DNA from: a virus
Strand: one strand, 5' to 3'
Virus record (IMG/VR): IMGVR_UViG_3300048582_000067
Location: 1 to 51,279 of that record
DNA length: 51,279 nt
Below, in pieces: positions 40,902 through 48,262 of the stretch; positions within the stretch are counted from its first letter, which is position 1, and each line of letters opens with the position of its first letter. Made by a program: the position numbers and the translations under genes. The notes beneath the pieces were generated by a model. That model was not told the DNA's origin, did no database searches, and saw only the letters and a program-made list of their open reading frames with translations.

Positions 40902-41416
40902 TAGTACGGATCCTTCTCGTCATCCTTGTCAGCAGCTTCTGGCTCAATGATCTCGAAGTCATCAGAAAGCTCGAATTCATCTTCATCTTTGGTAGGCACG
41001 TACTTGACCAACTTCTTGACCTGAATACCCTTCAGTCGGCGAGTCTTCTCACCGTCTTTGTTCTCAGTCACGTTGAACGATACGTTACCAATAGAGCCGT
41101 TCCCTACAGTGTTAGGGTCGAGCAGCTCGCCATTCATCAGCATTACACCGATTGGCTTGTTAGGCTTCGCTTTACCATCGCCGTCTTCTTTGCCAAAAGC
41201 ATAGGTCGAGAGCGAGGTCTTGTAGTGGATCTTACCGTCTTCACCTTCAAACGGAGTCATCTTGAAGCCAAAGTTCTCGGCCCAAGCGGCAGCCTCCTTC
41301 TTATCAGAAGTTGAGATCTGCACGGACCATTTGAAAGGCCCTGTCCCCTTATACTGCTTAGGACGTTCTGGATCGCAGGCAACCCAAGCAAGAGTGACAT
41401 TATTTAGAATAGCCAT
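40901..41416 (-). CDS. Single-stranded DNA-binding protein (T7 gp2.5-like)
   Basis: The 171-residue protein has an OB-fold-like beta pattern (KWSVQIST..., GNVSFNVTENKDGEKTRRLKG) and ends in a very acidic tail (DEDEFELSDDFEIIEPEAAD) finishing in an aromatic residue, as in gp2.5-type proteins that contact polymerase and helicase through the tail. Position before endonuclease VII repeats the T7 order. AAGGA lies about ten bases before ATG 41416 in a purine-rich leader. Confidence 0.78.
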   Translation of the reverse strand: MAILNNVTLAWVACDPERPKQYKGTGPFKWSVQISTSDKKEAAAWAENFGFKMTPFEGEDGKIHYKTSLSTYAFGKEDGDGKAKPNKPIGVMLMNGELLDPNTVGNGSIGNVSFNVTENKDGEKTRRLKGIQVKKLVKYVPTKDEDEFELSDDFEIIEPEAADKDDEKDPY

Positions 41417-41482
41417 AAGTTTGTTTTCCTTTTTTTTTTCTTTTTGGTTGGGGCGTTTGCCCTAGTGTTTTTCTATTTGTTT
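41417..41482 (-). promoter_or_regulatory. A-rich leader of the ssDNA-binding protein gene
   Basis: On the - strand the 66 bases before the gene hold a small hairpin GGGC-AAAC-GCCC (41451-41462) and then a nearly pure A/G stretch with AAGGA next to the start codon. Such leaders favour strong ribosome loading. Confidence 0.4.
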
Positions 41483-41650
41483 TCAGTTAGTTTGTTCAAT
41501 AGCTTCTACTTCAAAGCTACTTTCATGCTTATCAATAAAGGTAGAATCACTCTGTGAGAGTTGATAAACAATATCAATTGCATGGTCTTCGTTATCAGCT
41601 TCAATTGTAAAGCCAGACGCTCGTCGTACGTAAATATCAAACTTAGCCAC
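41483..41650 (-). CDS. Small hypothetical protein, paralogue of the 42508 gene
   Basis: The 55-residue product starts at GTG 41650, seven bases after AAGGAG, inside the end of the preceding gene. It reads MAKFDIYVRRASGFTIEADN and continues with a helix and ESSFEVEA. The layout strongly resembles the product of the gene at 42508, suggesting duplication. The fold is probably beta-beta-alpha-beta. Function unknown. Confidence 0.65.
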   Translation of the reverse strand: MAKFDIYVRRASGFTIEADNEDHAIDIVYQLSQSDSTFIDKHESSFEVEAIEQTN

Positions 41651-42089
41651 TAGCTAGCTCCTTAAACGAGATATCTTCCGGTACCTCATACAGCTTCCAA
41701 GACGCAATCTTACGAGTCATTTGGTTATCGTCCATACCTAGGAAAGCATGACCGTAGTTATATAGCATCTCAAAAGGTTCAAAGGCGTCAGGAAACTCTA
41801 CGTAGTACTCGTTGTCAGCCCAATGTTTCTCGAAGGCCTCTGTCATAATAGCTCGAAGTCTATCGAATACGCTAACACTATCATAGATATTACCTACATA
41901 GTAATCAGCTTCTCCGTTAGGTCCTTTTTCCCATGCGCTCTTTTGAAAGTAAGGCATAATAGCTAGCAGCCAGTCTAGCTCCGCTTTATCTTCAACAGCT
42001 AAGTTGATGAATTCGGTAGAGTTACTATCACCATCATTTTCCCAAGAGTCAACTACAAGCAGCCAACCTTTTCCAATGTTGTAAGTCAC
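41643..42089 (-). CDS. Hypothetical protein
   Basis: The 148-residue acidic protein is Trp/Tyr-rich and alpha/beta. It lies between the two paralogous small genes, with GTGA coupling at its start and an eight-base overlap at its end. No family is recognised. Confidence 0.58.
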   Translation of the reverse strand: MTYNIGKGWLLVVDSWENDGDSNSTEFINLAVEDKAELDWLLAIMPYFQKSAWEKGPNGEADYYVGNIYDSVSVFDRLRAIMTEAFEKHWADNEYYVEFPDAFEPFEMLYNYGHAFLGMDDNQMTRKIASWKLYEVPEDISFKELASG

Positions 42090-42511
42090 AGTACAGCTCC
42101 AAACACCTTTTCAAAGGCAGGCTTAGTCTCTGGGTACGTGGCAATTGCGTCTTCAACAGTTGAGAAAGCTGAGAGCCGAAGCGCCCAGTTATGAGTTGAT
42201 GGTGCTTCAATCACAGTTGAAAAGTCAAAGTTAGTCGGGTAGAAGATCTTTCGGTCCTCTTTGCAGGTGACGCAGACTGTACGACCCTTGAGGTAGAAAG
42301 AGTGACGCTTACCTGCCTTTAGCTCTAACACACGCAGACCCACTAGCCCAAGATACTTCTGGTTCATTGCTACTAGGGTCTCAAAGTCAAACGGCGAAAA
42401 GCCAGACTTCTTTCTGATTTCAGACTGGAGGTAATGCGGGTTCACACTAACTTCTGGCGACGCAGACATGTGCGTGTTAACTGCGTGGATAATCTTTTGG
42501 TTAAGCTTCAT
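42086..42511 (-). CDS. Hypothetical protein
   Basis: The 141-residue product has a possible winged-helix N-terminal half (NPHYLQSEIRKKSGFSPFDF) and a CVTC pair (about 80-83). A DNA-binding or regulatory role is possible. ATGA couples it to the preceding gene. Confidence 0.55.
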   Translation of the reverse strand: MKLNQKIIHAVNTHMSASPEVSVNPHYLQSEIRKKSGFSPFDFETLVAMNQKYLGLVGLRVLELKAGKRHSFYLKGRTVCVTCKEDRKIFYPTNFDFSTVIEAPSTHNWALRLSAFSTVEDAIATYPETKPAFEKVFGAVL

Positions 42512-42684
42512 TTTAGCTCCTCATTATTTTGTAAAACTTCTGTTGCTTCGAATTCGCAACTAACTCTGTAGTTATGCCGCTGCTCTAAGCTCATAGTGAA
42601 GAAGATATCTAGTGCTTCTTCTTCAGTCTCAGCATCAACCTGCAGAGAATACTCCATAACCCCAAACACACTATATTTAGCCAA
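42508..42684 (-). CDS. Small hypothetical protein, paralogue of the 41483 gene
   Basis: The 58-residue frame starts at TTG 42684 five bases after GGAG (42690-42693) and ends in a TGA that overlaps the next ATG. It reads MAKYSVFGVMEYSLQVDAET, then EEEALDIFF and CEFEATEV, parallel to the product of the 41483 gene. The two lie about one kilobase apart in the same orientation. Confidence 0.65.
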   Translation of the reverse strand: MAKYSVFGVMEYSLQVDAETEEEALDIFFTMSLEQRHNYRVSCEFEATEVLQNNEELK

Positions 42685-42693
42685 GTGTACTCC

Positions 42694-44868
42694 TTAACAA
42701 AAACAGTAATCAGAAGCCAGAATAGACTCGATCGAAAGCTTACCTCGTGGTGGTAGCTCTTTCTCAGCGCCTAGCTGGCGTAGTATGTGTAGTAGCGGGT
42801 CTACTTCGTAGAGCTCAACAAACTTGCGTCGAACCCTAATGAACAGATCACTCATGTTACCTGCGGTAGTTCCCCAAGAGTCGTGTATGGCAGCAATGTC
42901 ATAGTCGGCAGAGCTAACCACCATAGTCATGTGCACAGCATCTAAGCTATGGACAGTGTTAGGCGAGGCCCCTAGCCGTTGTGACTCCTTGTCTAGCGTA
43001 GCTTCTTCCCAGTTTTCAACAACAACGTTCAGCTTGTCTTCACCGTAGGCTAGTAGCGTCCGGTAAGTAGTTGGCTGGCGGTAGTTCTGAGTGACAGGGA
43101 AGTTAGTAATAGGCGACAGCCAGTGCATGTACTGATGAGCTTCGTTGTAGCGGTTAGCGATCGACTCAAACAGTGCAAGCAGTCGGCCTGGACCGGATAA
43201 GTCTTCGTGGCAGGCTCTGTGTATGTCTTTACCTAACAGAGAGGCCCACAGCTTTTCTTGCCGCCCTAGATAAGCGTTTATAGTCCGAGTATCATCCCAG
43301 ACTTGCTGACCCATACCGAAGGGAACAGCGCCATAAGCAAAGGTCATTGTCCCTCGCTTACAGATCTTTCTACGCACCTTTAAGTCCTTGATTCTATTCC
43401 AAAAGACAGGGTACAAGGCCTCCCTTAGCACTCTATTGTTGTTACGCCAAGTTTGGACCTCGGTGTACGCGAGCGCTTTCCTCTCAGAACCTGGTGGTGC
43501 CTCCTCGTATTCGCGCTGTAGTTGCTCTGTGGTATCCAGAACGTAGTCCAGCTGGTCGTAGACAGCAGCCGGCACTAGCATCTCTTTAGCCTCAAGACGC
43601 CCCCAGACCTTTTCTGCGACTAGCGCATACAGGTCTCCAGGTAAGTCACTAGGCACAAGGTTAACATAGGGCGCTAGCTCTTCGTCTTTAGCCATAGCTA
43701 CGAGGTGTTGCGAGCCGTTGTTTGAGCCATCGATGAACAAGGGTAGATGGCTAACAAAGTCTTCTTGGGCGTTACCTGCTTCACACCAGTCTCTTAACAG
43801 CTTGATTTCATTACAAAAAGCTAAGAAGCTGAAAGGCTTATCTGCCTTAGTCCACCCAAGGTTTGTAGTAGGATTGGTTGCATAGTCGATAAACAGATCG
43901 TAGTTCTGAAGACAGAACTCGACTCGATCGTCCAGCGACACTTTGTCGTTACCCCAAGTATTAGAGCCATGCAGTAACAGCCAGTAAAAGCCTTCTTCAC
44001 CTATTGGTTGCCCGTTAGCGAACAGTAGCAGTCCTTTGGCATTGTCAGAGCCTTGCTCGTGTAGGAAGGCAGTGTTGGGGTAGATACGACCTCTGAAGTC
44101 TACGTTGTAGAGGTGGTAGAAGAGCTTGTCTAGGTTCTTCTTAGCTAGCTTAACAATCGAGGTGACCTCAATTATGAAGCTCTCTCGCTTCTCATAGTCA
44201 GGCTCAGTCACTGCTTTTAGTGGGTTGTCTTCCGGTGGTTGGGTCAGGAAGTATTCGATTACCTCTAGCACAGGCTTGTTGATCATCCAAGGTGTTGAGC
44301 CTAGTTTGTTCAGAGCTTTAAAGACAAGAGGTTGTCGCTCGGGGTGCATCTGCTTGTTAATTTCAGGTGCAGACTTCTTAATTATAGAGTAGCCTAGAGG
44401 GTGAATAGGCCCCACCCACGGTGTTGGTGGATCGTTGGCGGGAAAGAGATCAATCTCTTCCTCTAGCTCAGCAATCTCATCCCAAAGTTCAAACAGCACT
44501 TTCTTGTTCTTTGCTGCAATATTATAGCTTCTATACTTTGATTTCCTACCCTTTTTGTCAACCTTTTCAAGGGTATAACCGAGTAGCCCTGTCTCAAAGA
44601 AAGAAACAAGTATGAACCAGCCAACCTGGCAGGCAGCAATTGAAGACCGTTGTTGCTTAAGCTTCTGTCTTACTCTCCGTCCTACTGTAACAGCGAGGTC
44701 AACTAGGGTAGCCTTTCGTTCTAACCCTTTAACAATATGGGCAAAGGAGTAAAGAATTACTCTTCTGCCATCTTCATTCTTTAGAAAAAAAGTGTACTGG
44801 TTACGGTCTGCTCTTAATGTTTTTTTTCTAAACTCAAAATCAGACACTAACTTTTCTAAATGACTCAA
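42694..44868 (-). CDS. Single-subunit DNA-directed RNA polymerase (T7-like)
   Basis: The 724-residue enzyme carries all catalytic motifs of T7-type polymerases: Asp380 in FIDGSNNGSQHL, Lys504 and Tyr512 in CKRGTMTFAYGA, and His662-Asp663 in AIHDSWGT. It ends in SDYCFC, the counterpart of the T7 C-terminal FAFA. The N-terminal part before motif A is about 157 residues shorter than in T7 (Asp537), so promoter recognition elements must differ. The start is TTG 44868, directly after the preceding TGA. It should transcribe phage genes from its own promoters; a candidate motif lies 13 bases upstream. Confidence 0.93.
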   Translation of the reverse strand: MSHLEKLVSDFEFRKKTLRADRNQYTFFLKNEDGRRVILYSFAHIVKGLERKATLVDLAVTVGRRVRQKLKQQRSSIAACQVGWFILVSFFETGLLGYTLEKVDKKGRKSKYRSYNIAAKNKKVLFELWDEIAELEEEIDLFPANDPPTPWVGPIHPLGYSIIKKSAPEINKQMHPERQPLVFKALNKLGSTPWMINKPVLEVIEYFLTQPPEDNPLKAVTEPDYEKRESFIIEVTSIVKLAKKNLDKLFYHLYNVDFRGRIYPNTAFLHEQGSDNAKGLLLFANGQPIGEEGFYWLLLHGSNTWGNDKVSLDDRVEFCLQNYDLFIDYATNPTTNLGWTKADKPFSFLAFCNEIKLLRDWCEAGNAQEDFVSHLPLFIDGSNNGSQHLVAMAKDEELAPYVNLVPSDLPGDLYALVAEKVWGRLEAKEMLVPAAVYDQLDYVLDTTEQLQREYEEAPPGSERKALAYTEVQTWRNNNRVLREALYPVFWNRIKDLKVRRKICKRGTMTFAYGAVPFGMGQQVWDDTRTINAYLGRQEKLWASLLGKDIHRACHEDLSGPGRLLALFESIANRYNEAHQYMHWLSPITNFPVTQNYRQPTTYRTLLAYGEDKLNVVVENWEEATLDKESQRLGASPNTVHSLDAVHMTMVVSSADYDIAAIHDSWGTTAGNMSDLFIRVRRKFVELYEVDPLLHILRQLGAEKELPPRGKLSIESILASDYCFC

Positions 44869-45027
44869 TCAGCCACCTTTCCTTTCTGCTTTAGCGTTAA
44901 GAGGTGCCTTGTCTTTGTTTTCAACGACTTCTTCAATTTCAGGGTCTACCAAAGCATTATCTAAATACGTGTGGCCAAACTTTTTGTTCAGCTCTTCTAC
45001 TAGTGTTGAAAACGAATTGTCTTTCAT
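44869..45027 (-). CDS. Small charged hypothetical protein
   Basis: The 52-residue frame from ATG 45027 (ATGA overlap) to TGA 44869 encodes a Lys/Glu-rich, probably disordered protein. It fills the gap before the RNA polymerase gene and contains a copy of the candidate promoter motif in its 3' third. No family is recognised. Confidence 0.55.
   Translation of the reverse strand: MKDNSFSTLVEELNKKFGHTYLDNALVDPEIEEVVENKDKAPLNAKAERKGG
44882..44906 (-). promoter_or_regulatory. Candidate promoter/regulatory motif, copy B
   Basis: On the - strand it reads CACCTCTTAACGCTAAAG followed by CAGAAAG, matching copy A at 22 of 25 positions. It ends 13 bases before the RNA polymerase start codon. Confidence 0.45.
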
Positions 45028-45248
45028 TCTTCCCGCCCCCATTCCTTCAGCATTTGTACTTCAAAGAGTAGATGCTCTAGATCAAATCTAGAAACAACTA
45101 AGTAGTCTGTAAATTCATCTCTACCCGCTGTAACTGATTTAGACCAAATTAGTTTTCTAAGCCGCCGCTCTAAAATCGAAGTTCGCCAGTTTATGATGTG
45201 TTTTAACTGCTTGATTTTGAACTTGTAATCAGCGCCTCTCCCAAACAT
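45024..45248 (-). CDS. Hypothetical protein
   Basis: The 74-residue basic product (KFKIKQLKHIINWRTSILERR) starts at ATG 45248 after GAGG with five-base spacing, within the end of the preceding gene. A helix-turn-helix-like look cannot be confirmed. ATGA couples it to the next gene. Confidence 0.58.
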   Translation of the reverse strand: MFGRGADYKFKIKQLKHIINWRTSILERRLRKLIWSKSVTAGRDEFTDYLVVSRFDLEHLLFEVQMLKEWGREE

Positions 45249-45612
45249 AAGCACCTCGCTCTTCATCAATATCACAGTAGCCAGCCATACCGTAACGTGT
45301 ATCTGGTAGCTCGTAGATCCAAGCAGTCACTACCTCACCGTTGTCCAGCAGAATAGGTCTTTGATACCGCGTGTAGAAAGACCCATTGCTCTCTAGCCAG
45401 TCAAGGTTTTGCACAGTGCCGGCATCATCTACAGCAAACACTTCACCTAGAATAGGATGGCCGTCTGCGTTTCGTACAGCGCCAGGACAGCCTAGGTGAT
45501 ACAGCGTGTAGTTGTCAACAGTCACTCCTTGGTCTACGAATTGAGCTTTGGCAAGCAGCCGGTTGTTTCCATGACCACGTTTGAGTGTGCCATAAACAAA
45601 AAAGTAGTCCAT
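45229..45612 (-). CDS. Gamma-glutamylcyclotransferase-like protein
   Basis: The 127-residue product has FFVYGTLKRGHGN (4-16), the YGTLxxG signature, and the catalytic Glu74 in NLDWLESNGSFYTRY. Enzymes of this family remove gamma-glutamyl groups as 5-oxoproline, including the deprotection step of butirosin synthesis (BtrG). The start at ATG 45612 follows AGGAG. It is the first gene of the leftward block, distant from the amidoligase cluster but of matching chemistry. Confidence 0.82.
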   Translation of the reverse strand: MDYFFVYGTLKRGHGNNRLLAKAQFVDQGVTVDNYTLYHLGCPGAVRNADGHPILGEVFAVDDAGTVQNLDWLESNGSFYTRYQRPILLDNGEVVTAWIYELPDTRYGMAGYCDIDEERGAYVWERR

Positions 45613-45627
45613 TTCGCTCCTTTTTCT

Positions 45628-45652
45628 CACCTCTTGACGTTAAAGAAGAAAG
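45628..45652 (+). promoter_or_regulatory. Candidate promoter/regulatory motif, copy A
   Basis: The + strand reads CACCTCTTGACGTTAAAG followed by AAGAAAG and ends ten bases before ATG 45663. It lies in the divergent gap between the two arms. A TTGACG and a TATACA 18 bases apart could also be a sigma-70 promoter, but the other copies lack the second box. Confidence 0.45.
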
Positions 45653-45662
45653 TGAGATATAC

Positions 45663-45887
45663 ATGAATTATTCCGATTATTTTGAAAATAAAGTCGCAGC
45701 ATTAGTCAATGACTCTATCTCCATTGTTGTTTGTGTTACGAACAAGCAGGGGATCGACACTATTCAAGAAAACTTTACAGTGCCTAAGTACAAGGTGGAA
45801 GCTATCCTCCTAGAGTACGATTATTACAAGGCCGAGCTAGGGGGTAACACAGTTACTATTTACGTCTATGATCAAGAAGAGATTTAA
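45663..45887 (+). CDS. Hypothetical protein
   Basis: The 74-residue acidic alpha/beta protein starts at ATG 45663; the frame extends upstream into the divergent gap but without a binding site. Only a weak AAGTGAG precedes it. Its end overlaps the next gene by 20 bases. It is the first gene of the terminase island. Confidence 0.6.
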   Translation: MNYSDYFENKVAALVNDSISIVVCVTNKQGIDTIQENFTVPKYKVEAILLEYDYYKAELGGNTVTIYVYDQEEI

Positions 45888-46368
45888 CAAGAAACGGCCC
45901 TCCTGGAACAACTCCGCAAAAGAGTTTACCGGCTACAAGAAAGGGTACGAGCCTAAAGAGAAAGACTTTAGGCCACCACCTGTATTTTATAAAGTAAACG
46001 AGGAAGCTATCAAGATGTTAAAAGAAGACGTTATCTCAGGCCCTAGACTCTCGTCTGGCATGAAGGCTCACCGAGCTGCCACAGACAAACTACGCGAACT
46101 AGACTTCGACCCTATTGACGCCCTACTAACCCAGATGGAAGAGATCGATGGACTGCTAGCTAAAGAGCTGTCAGCCAAGGCTCCGCGCATCATGGTTATC
46201 AACAACCTAGTTAACTGCAAGACAAGGATCCTAGAGACCCTGCTGCCCTACCGCTATGGTAAAGCCCCCGTGCTTACTGTTGAGAACTCTGATGTCAGAG
46301 AACCCATTCGTATTATTCTCACCACAGACAAAGAGGAATCCGCCAATGGCGATGAAACCAAAGAGTAA
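45868..46368 (+). CDS. Possible small terminase subunit
   Basis: The 166-residue product has a very basic N-terminus (KKRFNKKRP), a helical middle with FDPIDALLTQMEEIDGLLA and a C-terminal KTRILETLLPYRYGKAP segment like those of some small terminase subunits, then an acidic tail. It lies on the same strand and about 0.5 kb upstream of the large terminase gene. The assignment is by position and general features and needs a profile search. Confidence 0.5.
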   Translation: MIKKRFNKKRPSWNNSAKEFTGYKKGYEPKEKDFRPPPVFYKVNEEAIKMLKEDVISGPRLSSGMKAHRAATDKLRELDFDPIDALLTQMEEIDGLLAKELSAKAPRIMVINNLVNCKTRILETLLPYRYGKAPVLTVENSDVREPIRIILTTDKEESANGDETKE

Positions 46369-46471
46369 ACCTAGCTTTGAAGAGCTGTTTGAGGAACTTC
46401 GCAAACGACCCGGTGGTGACGCTGTGGTCGAGCGTCTCAAGGCTTTTCTTGCTAGACCCGAGGGTCCTTGA
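46346..46471 (+). CDS. Small hypothetical protein
   Basis: The 41-residue product starts at ATG 46346 after AGAGGA and overlaps the preceding gene. It is a short charged helix (SFEELFEELRKRPGG). The frame is open further upstream but lies within the previous gene. Its last 20 bases overlap the convergent membrane-protein gene. Confidence 0.5.
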   Translation: MAMKPKSKPSFEELFEELRKRPGGDAVVERLKAFLARPEGP

Positions 46472-46640
46472 CCTTATCCCCGTACAGTCGATGTATAATG
46501 ACTAGAAATACACCGAACAGACTAAAGAACATAGTCTTTGCTAGCGCTTGCGTTAGCGGGGCATTAGGCGGCATTTGCGTAAAGATGTACACAAAGGAAA
46601 CAATTAGGTTTACTAGTACATACGATTCAAACAGGTCCAT
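46452..46640 (-). CDS. Small membrane protein
   Basis: The 62-residue product has two hydrophobic segments (about 5-22 and 34-51) and a charged C-terminus. ATG 46640 follows AAAGGA with six-base spacing. It is coupled to the HU-like gene (14-base overlap). Holin-like topology is possible, but it is far from the lysis cassette. Confidence 0.6.
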   Translation of the reverse strand: MDLFESYVLVNLIVSFVYIFTQMPPNAPLTQALAKTMFFSLFGVFLVIIHRLYGDKVKDPRV

Positions 46641-46908
46641 CGTTGATCCTTTTCTCTAGCCCTTTTGCAGGCCAGTATTTTACAGTTACAGTACCTTGCG
46701 CGTGTCTTTCAGGCGAAATCCAAGTCATTCCCGGTAGTTGTTTTGTGTGTCTGAAAAAAGTGCCAAAGCGGTGAAGCTTTACAGGAACACCCTGCTCTAA
46801 CGCCACTTTCATTTCTTCAAATATAACCTTCAGTGCAGTCTTAATCACGCTCCTTTTTAGGTGTGGGTATTCTGCAACCAAAATATTTTCGAGGTCTTTT
46901 AGTACCAT
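46627..46908 (-). CDS. HU/IHF-like DNA-binding protein
   Basis: The 93-residue product fits the HU family: two N-terminal helices, EEMKVALEQGVPVKLHRFGT (about 31-50) with the G-x-x-v-x-l-x-x-F-G-T core, the arm region, and a C-terminal VTVKYWPAKGLEKRIN. It would bend DNA, for example in packaging or replication. The start is the CAT at 46906-46908, which shares its bases with the terminase ATG. A longer open frame runs through the terminase gene but is a shadow. Confidence 0.75.
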   Translation of the reverse strand: MVLKDLENILVAEYPHLKRSVIKTALKVIFEEMKVALEQGVPVKLHRFGTFFRHTKQLPGMTWISPERHAQGTVTVKYWPAKGLEKRINDGPV

Positions 46909-48262
46909 GTCAACTATTACTCTCCACAGAGCGCAGTCAGAAGTGATTAGCCATCTTTTTAAACGGCTAAAACCTGGAACACCAGAGTGGCAAATGCGCT
47001 TTGCTGTTGTTGTTGGTTCTCGTGGTCTTGGTAAGTCTTTCGTCTCAGGCTCCGCTGCAACTCTTGCAGTAGATGAGCTAGAGCAGTTAGACACAAGTGT
47101 ACCAAACAAGAACATTGCTCTTCTTTGCGGTACCCATACGCAGGTTACCGATATTTACTGGCCTATGCTGGCGTACCAGTTCGGGCTTGAGTCCCGTTGC
47201 TGGAAGCACTCTCGTGCTCACGGCAAGTTTACCTTTGCTAACGGTACTGAGATCCGCTGCTGGTCAGCTGACGCGTACGAGCGTATGCGTGGTTCCGGCC
47301 AGTATCTTGTCATCGCTGACGAACTTCCTTCTTGGTCTGTTCCTGGCGGCTCCGTCAAGGATGCTTGGGAGTCTGTACTTGAGCCATGTCTAGTAACTCG
47401 TTGGTCACCAAAGCAAGCCGCTGCAGTGAAAGCACTGTCTCCTGGCCGAGCGCTTCTGCCTTCAACACCAATGGGTAAAGACTATTTCTACGATCTAGCC
47501 CAGCGTGAGCATATTGACGACCGCTGGAAAACATTTTCCTACACGTATCGGGACTCTCCGCTGCTTTCTCAAGAAGAGATCGAACGTGCTCGTAAGCACG
47601 CAGACCCGCTAAAATTTGCTCGTGAATATGAGGCAAGCTTTGAGGAGTCAGGCTTGACTCTCTTCCACACCTTCTCTCGTAAGCTACACGTTGATCCTGA
47701 TCTTCCATACTTTGATGACTCCGAGACTGTTCATTGCGCGATCGACTTTAACATCATGCTTAACTGCACAACGTTTCATGCGGTTAGAGGCGGTCAGCTT
47801 CATGCTCTTGACGAGTCAAAAGGGACGGCTAATACAGAAGAGCTGGCCCGTCTTATCCGCTCCAAATTCCCTCGAAACAAGATCATCTGCTACCCAGATC
47901 CGGCGGGGAAAGCTAGGAAGACCTCCGCAGCGGTAGGCGTAACAGATTTCAGTATACTTCGAGAGGCGGGGTTCACCGTACTCGCGAAGGATAAAGCCCC
48001 TGCCATAGTAGATAGCGTCGCAGCAGTGAACAGAAAACTCCTCAACGCTGCCGGCGACGTCGATTTCTTGGTTCATCCTCGTTGTAATGGCTTGATCTCC
48101 TCTTTGGAACGCACTAGCTGGCTAGAGAACCGACCAGAGACAGCTACTATCGATAAGACACAGGGCGTAGAACACTACACTGACGGTGTACGCTATCTTG
48201 TAGACTACCTCTGGCCGTTGAACAACTCAAAGCCAGTAATCGTTTCTTCGATGCACTTCTAA
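46907..48262 (+). CDS. Terminase large subunit
   Basis: The 451-residue packaging motor has Walker A GSRGLGKS (37-44), Walker B YLVIADE (133-139) and a C-terminal RNase H-like nuclease with Asp280 in CAIDFN and Asp331 in CYPDPAG. It drives ATP-dependent DNA entry into the capsid and cuts the concatemer. The ATG lies within CATG shared with the HU-like start, with GAGG twelve bases upstream. Its stop TAA overlaps the TAG of the convergent gene by two bases. The structural genes are far away, on the other side of the - strand block. Confidence 0.92.
   Translation: MSTITLHRAQSEVISHLFKRLKPGTPEWQMRFAVVVGSRGLGKSFVSGSAATLAVDELEQLDTSVPNKNIALLCGTHTQVTDIYWPMLAYQFGLESRCWKHSRAHGKFTFANGTEIRCWSADAYERMRGSGQYLVIADELPSWSVPGGSVKDAWESVLEPCLVTRWSPKQAAAVKALSPGRALLPSTPMGKDYFYDLAQREHIDDRWKTFSYTYRDSPLLSQEEIERARKHADPLKFAREYEASFEESGLTLFHTFSRKLHVDPDLPYFDDSETVHCAIDFNIMLNCTTFHAVRGGQLHALDESKGTANTEELARLIRSKFPRNKIICYPDPAGKARKTSAAVGVTDFSILREAGFTVLAKDKAPAIVDSVAAVNRKLLNAAGDVDFLVHPRCNGLISSLERTSWLENRPETATIDKTQGVEHYTDGVRYLVDYLWPLNNSKPVIVSSMHF

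Noticed and set aside
45637-45660. Sigma-70 promoter (TTGACG, 18 bases, TATACA) before the 45663 gene
   Set aside because: It would start transcription almost at the ATG, and the two similar motif copies elsewhere lack a -10 box, so a shared motif of another kind is favoured.
46909-47115. Longer N-terminus for the HU-like protein reading through the terminase gene
   Set aside because: The extra residues are low-complexity and antisense to the conserved Walker A region; HU proteins are about 90 residues, which fits the start at 46908.
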